Below are positions 23,922 through 36,859 of a stretch of DNA of 64,000 nucleotides, piece after piece. How positions within the stretch are numbered: the stretch's first letter is position 1; every line of letters starts with the position of its first letter. Below the pieces are notes generated by a model. The model saw nothing but the letters and a program-made list of their open reading frames with translations. It searched no databases and was not told the origin of the DNA. This DNA comes from Mariannaea sp. PMI_226 (lineage: Eukaryota > Ascomycota > Sordariomycetes > Hypocreales > Nectriaceae). Location: assembly GCA_024336345.1 (NCBI GenBank), contig JANFOG010000003.1, forward strand, positions 1,866,501 through 1,930,500. Reading direction: 5' to 3'. The position numbers and the translations under genes were made by a program.

Positions 23922-25568
23922 ATGGCCGACCTCATGCAACAAAGCGCCCTCTCTGCTACCTCCAATGGGGCCAGACCTGCTACCTTTCGCCCTGGAGGCG
24001 CTCCGGCTCCCACCGGTTCCCCCGCCGGTATCAGAGGCCCAAGGATGATCATGCAGGAGCGCGCCGCCCGCGAGGCTGCCAAGGCGGAGAAAGCCAGACA
24101 AGAAGAGGAAGCACGGAAGAGAGCTGAGCGTCGATCTGCTGGCGTTGCCCCTGGGCAGGAACCCCCTGCTGTAGAGCCTCGTGAGCCTACAGAACCCCAA
24201 CGGCCACCACAGGCCGCCGCTACCGAAACAACAGGCCGAAATCGGGCTTCTACCACTTCACAAGGCGCCCCCCCTCGCCCCTCACGAACTCAGCCAGTAC
24301 AGCAGCCCGCCTTCCCCTCAAATGCCCCAGTATCAGGGCAAGCACCAGGTCCAGCCTCAGCGGCTCCTCCCACTCCTCAACCATTCGGCCAGACGACTGA
24401 GCAACCAGCCCAGAACACCACCTCCACCACTGTTGCGAAACCAAGAAACTCGTTTCCGCATGCTTTTGAGCGGTGGGAGACCTTATCCGCCCACTGGGAG
24501 GGGCTGACCAGCTACTGGATTCGCAAGCTGGAGCAAAACAAGGACGAGGTCAACAGAGATCCTATGAACCAACAACTCGCTCGTCAAGTGACAGACTTGT
24601 CTGCTGCTGGCGCAAACCTGTTCCATGCTGTTGTTGAACTGCAACGACTTCGTGCAAGCTCAGAACGGAAGTTTCAGCGATGGTTCTTCGAAACGAGAGC
24701 TGAGCTTGAGCGTGCCCAGGAAGTAAACGGAATGCTTGAGGCTGCTCTCGAACAAGAGAGGCAAGGACGAGCGGAGGCCATCAGAGAAGCAGTCGAAAAT
24801 GAGCGAGGAACCTCCAAGGCGCAAAAGCAGTTGGCTGAGATGCGCAAAGAGCTTGCGATATCTAAAGAGGAAGCCCGTCGAGCATGGGAGGAGCTTGGAC
24901 GCCGGGAGCAAGAGGAACGCGACAGGACTCTCTCTCTGCAGTCTGGCCAACCTACCATTGTCGGTGGCGTTCAAGTCGTTCCGATGACGCAGGGTGGCCC
25001 CAGTCGACATACAAGCACCCGACAGGCTGCATATCAGGCCGAATACGGACAAAACTATCCACCCGTGCAATCGCAATCGCAACCGCAACCGCAACCTCAG
25101 CAGACCCGCGCTCCCGCACCGCCTTCGGTCCCTGCTGAGACTTATCGCGGCCAGCAGTCGGCACCCCCTCAACAGCCGAGTCATTACAGTGCAACTGGTT
25201 CAGAGGGCGGCTATAGTGAAGGCGAGTATTTGATTGACGCACAAGGCAACTTTGTCTTGGATGCCCAAGGTAATAAAATCCCCTTCCAAGCACCAGCCTC
25301 CTCATATGGGGGTTCTGATGACGGGGCAGAAGAATATGAGACGCCCTCCACCACGAACCCGCCTAGCGGCAAACAGGAGTCTCCCTCGACGTCTGCTGGC
25401 GGTAATCAGTGGACAGGGGCCTATGCCAACCCGCAAGACTACACAGGCTCTGGCTATGGCACAGGATGGGACACGGTTCCCCGCCATCATCACCCTACAC
25501 GCCTGAGCGACGTTATTGAGGAAGAGGATGAACGTAGCCGAACCAGCGCTAGTCACAGCCGAGTCTAG
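23922..25568 (+). CDS. Conserved-looking coiled-coil protein, function unknown
   Basis: From ATG at 23922 (GAACATGGCC) to TAG at 25568 it gives 548 aa. The start is the first ATG after a 1.27-kb ATG-free stretch, but the frame is open a further 272 codons upstream, so the true N-terminus may be longer. Residues about 40-75 are an Ala/Glu/Arg-rich helix (EARKRAERRS). Residues 75-170 are Pro/Thr/Ala-rich and disordered. Residues about 175-340 form a long helical segment that opens with a tryptophan-rich stretch (FERWETLSAHWEGLTSYWIR) and continues as a coiled coil with many Glu-Arg-Ala heptads. The C-terminal part is Gln/Pro/Ser-rich, includes a QSQSQPQPQPQ tract (25066-25098), and repeats D-A-Q-G-N twice. 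It resembles an uncharacterised sordariomycete family I remember only in outline. A structural or scaffold role is a guess. Confidence 0.78.
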   Translation: MADLMQQSALSATSNGARPATFRPGGAPAPTGSPAGIRGPRMIMQERAAREAAKAEKARQEEEARKRAERRSAGVAPGQEPPAVEPREPTEPQRPPQAAATETTGRNRASTTSQGAPPRPSRTQPVQQPAFPSNAPVSGQAPGPASAAPPTPQPFGQTTEQPAQNTTSTTVAKPRNSFPHAFERWETLSAHWEGLTSYWIRKLEQNKDEVNRDPMNQQLARQVTDLSAAGANLFHAVVELQRLRASSERKFQRWFFETRAELERAQEVNGMLEAALEQERQGRAEAIREAVENERGTSKAQKQLAEMRKELAISKEEARRAWEELGRREQEERDRTLSLQSGQPTIVGGVQVVPMTQGGPSRHTSTRQAAYQAEYGQNYPPVQSQSQPQPQPQQTRAPAPPSVPAETYRGQQSAPPQQPSHYSATGSEGGYSEGEYLIDAQGNFVLDAQGNKIPFQAPASSYGGSDDGAEEYETPSTTNPPSGKQESPSTSAGGNQWTGAYANPQDYTGSGYGTGWDTVPRHHHPTRLSDVIEEEDERSRTSASHSRV

Positions 25569-27102
25569 GAGTCAGACTGATTTCTGGCTTCTTTAGACCC
25601 TTGTTGATATCCCTAGGATACCCACGTACATATCACGCCCCGAAAAAGAAGAACGACAATAGCTCATCGTTCGAAGGGAGCTCTGCTTCACAACTAACTA
25701 TGGACGACGATCCATGTGAAGAATTCTCATCCTGAATGAGTGTGGTCGAACACAATTTTTATTTTTCTTTCTTTCTTTTAACTGCGATATACGTACGTAC
25801 CGTTTAGTCGACTTTCGTTTATCGTTGACGACATAGCATGGGGGTAAACCTTTTCTCTTTTTCTGGCATGATAGTGTTATCCTCCGCATTAATGGTTTTT
25901 ATCGGCTCTTGGAATGGAAATATGCGCACTGGGACGGAGGCAGTTCGCGCCACAAGTTTGCATCTAGAAGGTCTCTTGTTTGTTTCATTTCTATCGTCAT
26001 TTTGGGGCCTCATTTGGGATTTGATTCTCTCACCAACTCCGCAACACTTTTGGGGCATTCGGTATCGATGCTCCTATTCCAATTACAGCGTTCGTTTCGT
26101 CATATGAACTGGTTTTTTTTCATGAGATGTCAATGAGCTATCTCTAAAAGCCACTCATGCTATCCGGAATCCGTGGATTTGTCGGAAAATGACGAATATA
26201 CGCTCCATTATCCTTTGCCACTACAGCACTGTGGCCGACCTCGAGGCAGAAGGTTCTTTTTACAAGACTTTCGGGTCGAATCATAATAAAAGAAAAAGCC
26301 TACCTGAGATTGGGTTAGCGGAGACAAGACAGGTGGCAAACAGCGCGTTTAACTCGAGATGGACTGAAATGGTATGGGCGCGGAAAGGAATATGGAGGGA
26401 CAGGCCGTTGGGAGCATGCATGCTGGTTGGCGTGGGCGGCGCGGAGCGAAAGACCTTTGGGAGTTTTTTGGTTTTGTATTGTATCGGTTGTAGCCTATTT
26501 GTACGAGTTACTCGCCCAGCTAATATTACTAGATGGCATTCAGGTATTGTGAACGAACGTAGCACTGAGGAGACTATGAGCCAAACTGAGATTCAGCGCA
26601 CTGCTTTCACAATGAGGGCTCATAGTGCGATGTATTTGGAAATTGCGTGCGCTTGGATGTAGGCTTAACACATGGCATGCTTGTAGAGTGGCATGCCTTT
26701 TAACAAACTCTCCATTTTGCAAGGCCTCTTCCAATGACAGTCTTGTTCATCCAGAGTTTGATAGTATCAGTCTCAGGGTATCCGACAAATATTCCCCCCT
26801 TAACTTGGCCAAAAAAAAAGAAAGGGAAAAGGGAAAAAAAAGGACAAAAAGCGAGGATAATTGTGGTTGGCTTCTCATTAGTAGATGGTGCTGTTCCGAA
26901 ATCCCACCTTGTCGTCAGATACATATATGTATGAAAATAGAAAGAAACATTCTCCCAAGTCCCAGACCATTTTTGCTGATGGAGGGAATCCCCTTCAATG
27001 TGAGTAATAACACGCTTTCCATGATATGAATGTTGAAAGACAACGATTCCAGATTGAAGAAAAAAAAAAGCATGGTAAAAAGAAGAAGAAAAAATCTTGC
27101 GC
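25569..27102. other. Intergenic between convergent genes
   Basis: 3' regions of the coiled-coil protein gene (plus) and the F-box gene (minus). It contains alternating TACGTACGTAC near 25790-25801, T-rich stretches, and an A-rich tract around 26810-26850 likely near the F-box gene 3' end. No coding signal is seen. Confidence 0.5.
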
Positions 27103-28731
27103 TCATAAATTCCTTTGTGGAAACAACATCTCATGGATTCGCTGTGGCGTCTCAGGTTTGTTTCTCTCCCTGACCAACCGGTACATGAATGATACTGCGG
27201 CCTCATCAAAGAGCTTTAGAAACGGCTCTGTATCCCAAGGGAGGGGTTGAGGAAGGTCCACGTAGGGATTCTTGAAGTGCTCATTGCTATTGGCAGCAGA
27301 ACGGCCTTCTCCCACAGCAAGTTGGCGCTGAGAGCAGTACCTCGTTGATTCCCATGACGGTTGGCTGTAGCCGTACTTCCTCATGTCGCGAAAGAGCTCG
27401 AGTCCTGGGCGGGGCAGGTTGAAATCATCAAAGCTCTTGTCTGCCATCTCACCTGACTCGTCCTTGAAGATATGTGCTAGCAGGGCAATCCAGGGAGCGA
27501 GGTTCGCCGAGGTGATTCGATGTACGTAGTTCCAATCCCCAGTCCCGATCTTGAACCGTTTGAGATTGGGCATCCGTGAGGCCCAGTAAGCGAGGATCTT
27601 GTACCACCTCATGGGTTGTCGATTCCTGTCGTATAGGTGCGGTCCAATGAAGTCCGTGATGTCGAGAATGTAGTCTTGCAAAAACTTGGGGAGATCTTGC
27701 CAGAGAATACGGCAATCATCGAGATAAAGTTCTTCGAGGCCTCCGTAACCAAACCCTTTTCCTACATTGGCTATCCAGGCAACTTGATCTGGTTTGGTGA
27801 AGGCATATCGTCCAATGGATAGTACTTTGAGCACAGGGAACCACTCTCCAGCAGCCTCACCTGGCCAGGACTTGGCCATGTTCAGAGGTGGAAAAGTATC
27901 TTCAGCCGGACCTCTCCAGTAGAGAGATAGGTGTCGAAGGCAGCGACCGAGATTCTTTGACAACCATGACTTGTGGAGGTCAATGTGTAGGGACTGGGAC
28001 TTGATGGCGTTCTGATAGTAGTCTTCGATGATGGACAACTTCAAGTCGCCAACTCCGTGGTGGTTGAGCAGATCAAGGAAGGCCGGCGAGTCCATAATAC
28101 GCGAATCGATGGGATGCTCGAGCAGAGCAGCTGTGAACACTCTGGGCCGAATAGGAGCTGCCTTGGATGCAAGACCCTTACCGTAAAGAGGCTTCCCGGA
28201 TGAGAACTTCAAGGTCCGATCGAGGCGCTTCTGGCGTTCTATGCACCATTTCCCGGCTAGACAGTTGAGAACGACGTCAAGAGTCCAGAAGGAATAGTCT
28301 CTCTTGACTTGCTCGTCCAGCTTCGGGTACTGGTTGTGGGCGAGTTGCAAATGGAGATCGGTCATGCCCTGGAAATATCGCATATAAGGCAGCACGGACA
28401 TGAACATCACGGGAGGTTGGAAGGAATCAGATTTGCAGTATAAGTAAGGACCCCAAGTGTTGATGTAGACTATTCGCACGCATTGAGAAAGCCGCCGTGA
28501 CATACCAATGTGCAAAAAGTTCATTTCAACGAAGGTGCGCGAGCAGATGGACAGCCGGACGGTGCGAAATGCATGTCTTCGGGCGAGGTGCTCGAGCTCG
28601 GTATTGACGAGTCTGAGCTGGAGGAGGGACTGCTTGTCGGAGTGTTCGAGAAATGTGAAGACCTCGCCGAGGAGTTCAATGGGAAGACGAGTCAATTGAA
28701 AGTAGGTATTCTTATTATCAAGTGAAGCCAT
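27103..28731 (-). CDS. F-box domain protein
   Basis: Single-exon gene, ATG at 28731 and TGA at 27103, 542 aa. F-box proteins bridge Skp1 of an SCF ubiquitin ligase to a substrate. The N-terminus carries the F-box at about residues 14-60: LTRLPIELLGEVFTFLEH, then S-LLQLRLVN and HLARRHAFRTVRL, matching the fungal pattern of LP-x-E-L-L start, hydrophobic spacing and the L-R-L-V-N helix. The rest is a long region with scattered Leu/Trp motifs (CLRHLSLYWRGPA, GGLEELYLDDCRI) suggesting degenerate leucine-rich repeats, as is common in fungal F-box proteins. No transmembrane segment is seen. The substrate cannot be told from sequence. The ATG is the first in the frame and closely follows an in-frame-free leader. 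Confidence 0.85.
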   Translation of the reverse strand: MASLDNKNTYFQLTRLPIELLGEVFTFLEHSDKQSLLQLRLVNTELEHLARRHAFRTVRLSICSRTFVEMNFLHIGMSRRLSQCVRIVYINTWGPYLYCKSDSFQPPVMFMSVLPYMRYFQGMTDLHLQLAHNQYPKLDEQVKRDYSFWTLDVVLNCLAGKWCIERQKRLDRTLKFSSGKPLYGKGLASKAAPIRPRVFTAALLEHPIDSRIMDSPAFLDLLNHHGVGDLKLSIIEDYYQNAIKSQSLHIDLHKSWLSKNLGRCLRHLSLYWRGPAEDTFPPLNMAKSWPGEAAGEWFPVLKVLSIGRYAFTKPDQVAWIANVGKGFGYGGLEELYLDDCRILWQDLPKFLQDYILDITDFIGPHLYDRNRQPMRWYKILAYWASRMPNLKRFKIGTGDWNYVHRITSANLAPWIALLAHIFKDESGEMADKSFDDFNLPRPGLELFRDMRKYGYSQPSWESTRYCSQRQLAVGEGRSAANSNEHFKNPYVDLPQPLPWDTEPFLKLFDEAAVSFMYRLVRERNKPETPQRIHEMLFPQRNL

Positions 28732-31700
28732 GTTGAATGATGCGTGGAGAGAGAAGGAGAGAAGAGAGAGTAAACGAGATCCGAGCGGAGATATTGAGGA
28801 CGTAGCTCAAGCGAATAATTGCGAATGAAAAAAAAAAAAACAGTAATGCAATGATATGTTTGGTGTGTATCAATTGAGCTGATCTGGGCTGGCGGTAGTT
28901 TTATAAGTTACGACGAGGAAGACATGACAAGGGCAGACAAGGGAGACGAAAGAGGAATAGAAGATTCTCTGGCTTGCAAATTCAGCCTCTAGCAATTGAG
29001 GAGAGAGAATATGGCTGGTTCTTATGCTGATCACCTTGCTTGCTTTCTCTCAGCTGCTGTGAGGGGTGGAAGCGATGGGAAGGGGAGGGGGGAGGAAGAT
29101 GAGGAAGGGTAGAAAACATTAAACAGCCACAATCCAACTCTTCCCATCTAGATGAAGTAGTCTGTATTGATCTCCCTTTTCTCCCCTTCCACCGAAATTC
29201 AAGTCTCTGTGGTGTACTGTGAGTGTATGGATGCATTAGGCACCCACATATGTCCGTTGAGGCCCGGGACCTCTGTCTACTCTCACTGACTGCACCCATC
29301 CTGCGGCTTACAAGGTACTTCGTACTTCAATCTGTATGATCTGAGGCACGCAGAACGGTAGACGCACACGATATCTGCTTTAATATCGCGCCACCTCCAT
29401 CTTTGTTGGTGCCGCTCCCCCCTTCCCCCATCCTCCCACCCCAGGAAAAGGGGGGTTTTTGTACAACCACAACCACCAGTATCTCTGCAGGACACGCGGG
29501 CGCGAGCGGACACCTACATTCACAGTACATCATAAGTTACGCGCTTTATAATGGCACGCAGGGACCCTTTCTGCTGCCACCCCAGACACATACAGCAAAA
29601 GCCAAAGAAAGAAGAGAGAGAATAAAAAAGCAAACAATGGAGAAGGGGGAGGGGGGGTGGAAGAGGTTTTCCCCAAAGGGGCAAGGCTGCAGCCGTCTGG
29701 TTCCTGGGGGAAACAAGATGACCACTCTCAGATAAGACCGGTATCTGGACCAAGCGGGATTCCCAGCTTGCTCCAAATCGATTTGTATCGCGATCCGATC
29801 TGATACGAAGCTCCGAACAAAAGACCCCCTCCCCTACCAAAACAGAGCTCATCAACTGGTGGGAATAATAAGTCATTCCATGTCGATATCTGCGGGGTAA
29901 AAGGCGACCGACTGACTTCTGAGACCAACAGCAGGCAGGCCTATCTTGTGAGCGAAACTACAACAAATGGGATATTGGGTACGAACCTTACAGTGCAATG
30001 TAGTAGCAATAGTTAGTATCTTTCAATATGTAGTAATCTGCAGGTATGTGCCGTAATATCAACGTTATGCCCCCCCTGGTCTCAGGCGAGCAAGGGTGAT
30101 ATCCATGTACCATGCAATGCCGGGCCGGATGGCCAGTTGCGCGACAGCTTTGTGGCAGTACGGTAGGGTACAGTGCCGTCTTTTGTCGTACGCGCCTGCG
30201 TACATAGACAGATAGTACAGCCGACAGAGAGGGGGGAGTGGAGGGTGAAGGACTGCACTTTCGGTTCTGCATGTCAAATATCCAGTGCTTGTCGACGAGA
30301 TGCAGCTGAAGCTAGAGCTGGATCGTCCCACGCCGGCTCAGAGGCACAGGTTTCAACGGGTGAGGTTTCTGTGCTACTACCCAAACCCACCCTTCTGTCC
30401 TCTATGTTTATGTTGTATACTTTGCATGCCTCAAGTTGTCGCGCCTGGTCAATGTCCGTTGAGTATGCAGACCACAAGTATCTATATAATGCCCAGATGG
30501 AGTATGTACTTCGTCCTTCATACATTTTGCTTCCTCCTTTGAAGTGGGAGGAGGTTGGGGACACACATGAGAGAGTGGACCAACCAGGCTAAAGAATCCG
30601 AGAGCCCATCCCACCCGCTCACGGGACCCCATCACCTCTTCCCCGGGGCCCTTGTAGCCAGCATCCAATAACCAACTGAATCCTTCTGCTGCACGAGCCA
30701 TCCTGTTTTTTATTCTTTTCTTTTTCCCCCTTCTGCTCCTACTAGTTCTGCGTCCATGGGCAGCTTTAAAAAAAAAAAAGCCCTGGGGATTCAGCAAGCC
30801 AAGCTGGCGGCGGAAGCGAGATATAGAGAAGAACGCGTGAGTAACGTATTTCCGTATTCACGAATGGACATTGGGGAGAGGCATCTATCCTCTGGTACCT
30901 CGATATGCTCTGCACTCCGAACCATGGTACAGTCAGCGCGGAACCATGCAGATATGCTCATCAGACGGGCCGGACCAGGTCAGAGAAGTGCAGGACAGGC
31001 CAGGCCAGGGTAGCAAGCAAGCACCACGCCCCAGGATCCACCGTCCATCTGCTGCTAAACACGGCTGGTTGGCTTGTTGGCTGTCAGCACAGAGTAGAAC
31101 CATGGGTTCCTAGACTGCTCTGGGAGGGATTGGAAACCATGGTCAGTGGGCTTAACTCATGGCTAGGTCGAAATCTGCCACTCCTGAAAGTTGCATACAG
31201 GAATGATCAATCCAACTGGTGTTGTTGTTTGCACCTCGGGGTAGCGAACCGCAAAGAATCACACTTTCACAACCAAGATACGGATTACAGGTATTGTACG
31301 GAGCACACACAGTAGGCAGCGCACGCAATGATGCGTGTCAGGCCTGTTCGTAGTCGCCGGCTCAAGATGTGTATACCTCATAGGCTGAACCTGAGACACG
31401 TGATTCATGCAAAGATGTGATGAGAGTTGAAGTCGGCGGTATGATAATTAGTTGTCCATTCGACGAGGAGGCCTTCTCCGACGGGATCGCGGGCCTTTGG
31501 GATTCGTACTTTGTGCTTCGTGTGCTTCGTACAGATGCAAGCTGGCCTGTCTAGTCGGTTGGTAGGGTTGTCATCGGCCCTCCCCGGTCCTACAACAACG
31601 ACCGGTCTGGAGTGACGCCAAGGATGGGTGCTTGGGAAAATGGCTTTGTCTGGTATAGGAGATGCCGGGGCTGATCCCAACCGTTCCGTGTGAATGCCGT

Positions 31701-33114
31701 GCAAGGATAGATGCACTGTCTTGTCCTCAAAGCGAAAGGATGTGGGAGGGTCATTCTAAGAGCACTCCGCATGCTGGTTTTTATCAACCTCCAGATGCCA
31801 ATTACCACTGCGCCTGTTTCCGTGTAAATTGGACGAGGTAAGTTCGTCGGGGTGCTGGTAAAGTTGGCAGATATTCACATGCACTCAGCTTGGGCCGAAC
31901 ACGCTGCTCTTCGTAGGCCTAATATCAGGTCCCTCGAATAACAAAGGCCGGGATCAGATCACATCGTGCCTGTTTTGTTGAAAATTGTCAAGTGTCACCT
32001 TTTCTTCACATTCATACTGCGCTACAAGCTCTGCTAAGTTATCATCCTCATACGATATTGTTCGCGCCCGCATAGACAAAACGCCTCATTGCCAGGCCTG
32101 CGCCTGGTATGCCACACCTCGACAGACGGCCCCCCCTCCCATAGCCTTGCTCATGGGCAATTCCATCGGCTGTGTGTATCATTACCGACCTTTGAATAGT
32201 ACCCTTGTCTATAATTCGACTTCTGTTTCCATGGTACAGTCTGCCTGGTCCTAGAATGCTGCCTCGTCAATGATCGCCGTAGGCTTATGCTGTCCCAACA
32301 CAACCGTTTCACGAACCCCGCCGACTGTCCATTCTCTACAAGGCATGCCCCCCGTCGATCTCTGATAATCTCAAGAAGTATAACAAAATATCTGGTGTCT
32401 ATCTATAGACATCCTAGATTCATGAACGTTCGTTGTTCATGGTGACGAAGGTACACAGATGATGGGCTCACGGGTCCCCCACCAATACATCACATATACA
32501 TGGTAAGCGCAGAGGGCTGAAAGGATAGCGCCAACTTGATTCAACTGATTGCTGACCCAGTTGTAAATTGCGTCAGGTGGGATGTGAACAGACCAATAGA
32601 GATATTCCTCTGTGGCCATACCAGAAAGTGCGGGAACGGGGTGGAAGAGAAGAAAAGTATGTTTTTGAGCAGGGGTTTTCCCGAGGTCATTCGTTCGCAT
32701 GCTCTGGCAGCTGCGGTTGTCCAGAAGAATCCCAGACCATGGCTAATTAGAGGATCTTCTCAGACAAACTATGTAGAAACCCAATAGTGGCCCGACCATG
32801 CACCACGCCACTTAGACAGCTTGCCAATGTCGATGAGGGCGCGCTGCATGTAGCGAAGATGGGTCTAGTGCGGGACAGAGTACATAACTGAAAGAGAAGG
32901 GATAAATAAGATAGTTATATTTAAACATGTTTTAGACCATTTGACCCATTCCTTGTTGTACCCAAATTTTCCTGTCCTGTGCTCGAGAAACTCCGCCTCT
33001 GTTGTGGGTGTACTGCATGCATACTGATTGCCCTCGTTCCGTGTTCCATTGTCACTATTCTATCCATAACTGAATACACCTTTTAATAATAAACTGATGC
33101 TGAAATAACTGATT
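28732..33114. other. Intergenic, no gene seen
   Basis: Upstream of the F-box gene there is a promoter-like AG-rich leader (28732-28810) and an A-rich tract at about 28828-28840. Beyond that I find only short open frames with no domain content. A short inverted repeat CATGAAC/GTTCATG lies near 32421-32441. Confidence 0.45.
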
Positions 33115-34557
33115 TTACATGGACTCGATCTCAAGTAGAATCAGTAAGAAAAAGAACTGCCTCGTTGCCTCCAAAACTTTTGGAGCTTCTCCTCGAAAGC
33201 ACATCATGTGGCCCGGCTCCCACTTCACCACTTGGTCGCCAAATGCCATTGACATGGGAGTGTTGTTCAGGAGTATCGCAAATCCCATGAAGCCTTCTGG
33301 GACTACTGAGCCGATGCTCTGCGTCACTCTAATGATTCGGGGCCCTAGGCCCTCGTGCCAATTGATGTCCACAATTCTTTTGCCTGTCTCTTCAACTAAG
33401 GACGTGATAGACTGCTCCTGTTGGATGATTAGCTTTGCTACTATGAACCATTGAGGACCTAGACCCTGCTCACCTGCGCCTGGACGATGTGACTCAGTTC
33501 GGGCCATACATCCAGCGAGCTGTAGACGAGCTGGCGAGGCTTGCGCCGAAATGTAGCGGCCAGGCCAACAAGGTCTGAGCTGGCCGCCTTTCGCAGCGCC
33601 TCATACTTGTCATCTAGGGGGAGGAACTTGTGAACTGGAGAGGAATGATGGGTAGTGGGTATTGATTCGGGGGGTGCTGACATCTTGACTGGCCTCGGGT
33701 CCTGCGGAAGACCCTCAGTGCCGCGCTTAAGCAGATGCATCTCGATGTGAAAGCGACTGCAAGGTCAGTTTGCACGAACGGCCGAAGAGTTTGGATAGAA
33801 TCACCTACGAGAATCTCCCCGCAAACAGATTGTAGATCACATGCTGGATCCGGAGGCAGCCCGAATCAAACTGCAGCTTGGGCTTGTAAGTGGCCGCTTC
33901 TCCCTTCCGCAGGATGACTTCGAGGAAGTCGAAATGCCGCATTGTGAAGCTCGCAAACCTGTCCAACCATGGCTCTAACCCGCAGTGCTTGCTTTAGTGC
34001 CAATTCTTTTTATCCCCCTCTCCCACCCCCAGTAATGCATGCAGAGTTGCTCACTTACTAATGCACCGGCTCGGAATCTCGTACACGCGCGCACCCAGGA
34101 CGTCGAACTGCTTTAGCACATCCAGGAAGCGTACGTGTTGGGCTACCGCCGCCCGCTGGACCGTAAGGTCGCTGTCTGGCCGTGGGAATATATCAGCCAG
34201 GATCTCAACTGCTTCATGGTACGTTAGCTGTCCATCGCCCATAGCCACGGTACACGCGGCAGCCAAGGTTAGTCCGAAGAGCGGGCAATGTGGTAGAGGC
34301 ATATGTTGTACAAAGATCTCCAGTAGGTACCGGCACGGCATGATCTTGCGAGTCTGGTGGGGGATATGGCTCAGTGTGAGAGCACCAAAGAAGGCGGCAA
34401 CATCAGCCTCAGACTGCGGGCCACGCTCAGCCCAACCAACTTCATCCTGTGGGAAGGTCTTTAGTATGCTCAGCACAGCGTTTCTAGCACGCTCATATCT
34501 TGGAGCAGACTCAGAAGCATCATCGCCTATGGCCTTTGCTGGATGGGCTAAAGGCAT
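33115..34557 (-). CDS. Unrecognised four-exon gene, 416 aa
   Basis: Minus-strand exons are 34557-34059, 33974-33809, 33756-33474 and 33417-33115. Introns of 84, 52 and 56 nt have donors GTAAGT, GTAGGT and GTGAGC and acceptors TTAG, GCAG and ACAG. All phases match (499, 166, 283 and 303 nt, total 1,251 nt). That consistency is the main evidence for a real gene. The product is globular-looking in its first 230 residues (helical, with HVRFLDVLKQFDVLGARVYE), has a Pro/Ser-rich linker near 255-275, and ends with a hydrophobic stretch (FFFLLILLEIESM) right at the C-terminus. I do not recognise a family, signal peptide or catalytic motif. The start ATG could be internal if another exon lies upstream of 34557. 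Confidence 0.65.
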
Positions 34558-36859
34558 AGTCCTGATGACGATGATGCAATTGGACGAGGTAGAGAGGGGG
34601 GGGAATAGTGGCCTTCAACGACTTGAAAAGAGTTGAGATGGCGAAGGCCAAGTTGAATTCAATTCTTCACCCGTTACGTGGAGTCTCTGGCAGCCACAAG
34701 TTCCTCAATTTTTCTCAATCCAGCCAGACAATGGAGCACCAAACAGCCCGTTGGGTTGAGTCTGTACAAGGCACTTCCTACCAAATACGGTTCTGACATG
34801 GGCGTTTGGTGCCTTTCACAACACTGGTCGGGCTTCAGCCCTGGAGAGGCCGAGCATATGTATTCGGATCAATCGAAACAAGACTCCATTGAAACACGAT
34901 CTGCGGCTAGCAAGGCCCCATGACAGCTTCCTGGCAGGTAGACAAAGCGGCCGAGCAACGGTTCCCTGCATTAAATGTCTCATCTGGGGAGTAGAAACGG
35001 GCCGAGTAGAAGGGGAGATATCTGCTCCGCCCAGCAGGATCTACCACTTCACCAAACTACCCACATGCTACCTGCCACGGGGTAAAGTTGATATTTCTAT
35101 CATAGCATGTATAAGGAAGACATAAACGGAAGACGAAAAAATAATGTACGAATTAAGTTAGCAGGAAACAAGGATAACATCTTCAAGATCCAACTCGAGT
35201 GGGTCGAGTCGATCTGTCGAAGTTTGTTACTTTTCCTTCTTCGCTTCCTTTGACTATTGATTAATAAAGATCAAAATAGTCTATCGATGGTAATCATTCG
35301 TCAAAACTTCATTCGCACGTCGCGAATGTAAGGCCAGGCGCAACCACTTCATCAAATAGCCCAAGCCAGACAGTCATGCGTTAATTTTTGCCATATAACA
35401 CGACACACCAGAGGCTATGTAACTCACTCAGTATCAGTTTAAAAGGACTGAAGTTCCACAAGTGCGTATGCAAGGCCCTGCCCCTCCCAGTGTATTTACA
35501 AACTGATCAACGAAGGTCACAGCCCTACACGTGTGACAAGCTACCATGAGGTCAATCTATGGCTATGTTGAATGAACAATATCCGAGATCTCATACTATT
35601 TCTTTAACATGGGGCTACCTGGGTTCCCATGCCATTTACTCTTTGCGAGATGTTGGCAAGTTCCCAGATATAGACCATTAAGTCGCTCACAAGCAGATGA
35701 TATCACTCTTATCCATAATACCACTTAATATCAGATGAGAGAATGATGCTTCGTGTGAGATATCACGATGATACCCCAACAGATTCTTGCTCTATTTCAA
35801 CCACACAATTCAGCGCGTGCACTGCATAGCTTGAGACACTGCTCCAACGAATACGTGTTTTCGGATACCTTCGTCCTTCTATATTCAGTGCTTTCATAAC
35901 AACAGCCAAGCAAGGAAGTAGTTACGATTCCCCCCCAATGCTAGAGCTTTCTCCTGAAGTAGCTGTTGACTTCCTGTGTAGTGTGATCTCACTCGGTAGT
36001 TATAGTTTCACAAAACTCGCAAGTTCGCCTGAATTCATCAGTTAACGTCGTCTCTTTTCTTCTGTTCATATTGCATATTCCTACTTGCGTCAGCAACGCC
36101 GGTCTGGGGAATCATGCACTAGGAATCCACGTCCTTCATCAGATATCCAATCACCACCCGCAGACACCTGGAACAACGTCCGGTATCCTCCGGAGCTGCA
36201 ACTTGTAACGGCCCGGGATTCCTAATGAGACTAGAAATCGGACGAACGGAATGGCTATGAAGTTTGTGGGGGGGAGGATGTAGTGCTGAAGTGTTGAAGT
36301 GACCCCTTTCATGTCGTCGATTATTGAAGCACACTTGTGAGACACGATGGCTTCATTTTGGTATGTGCATGAAGGAGGTGCACCAGCATGACATTTCCTT
36401 AGTCTATGCTGCCCGATGATTTGTCAAATTAGCAGCTTTGTGGACTTGACATGCTTGTCAGCTTGACTGTTTAATACGCTGGTTGCCTATGGCCCTTCTA
36501 CATCAGAGTTGTCAATCCATACCTCTGGCGTCCATGTAACACTCGCACCCCTGACTCGATCGTGTTTTCATGAAAATTTAAGTGCACATTTGTCGTATTC
36601 GTGCATACAAAGCTCCAAAACGGTACAATTATCCAGGGCCTCGATCTTCGGCTGTCTAACTAATATCGCCCTCCCGCGTTTCTTATGTCATGTTACATCA
36701 TCAACGTCGGATATTTTGACCCAGAACCCCCGCGCATCCAGCCACACACCTGTCTCGACCTATAAGACAAATCGGCAGCCTGTGCAGCTACCGGTATCCG
36801 CAGGCTACTCGACTGCGTTGGCATTTAGACTGAGCCTCTGGGGAGTGGTCGAGCAAGCA
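34558..36859. other. Intergenic, AT-richer
   Basis: No coding signal. It contains the presumed promoter of the four-exon gene (34558-34700) and then AT-richer DNA with many in-frame stops in all frames from about 35.1 to 36.5 kb. Confidence 0.45.

Noticed and set aside
24660..25184. Long antisense frame within the coiled-coil gene
   Set aside because: Leucine/arginine-rich shadow of the Glu/Gln-rich sense strand codons.
36509..36859. Upstream part of the 224-codon frame that contains the F-box-like fragment
   Set aside because: Low protein character (Ser/Thr/His-rich) before the internal ATG at 36860; kept only the later part as a fragment.
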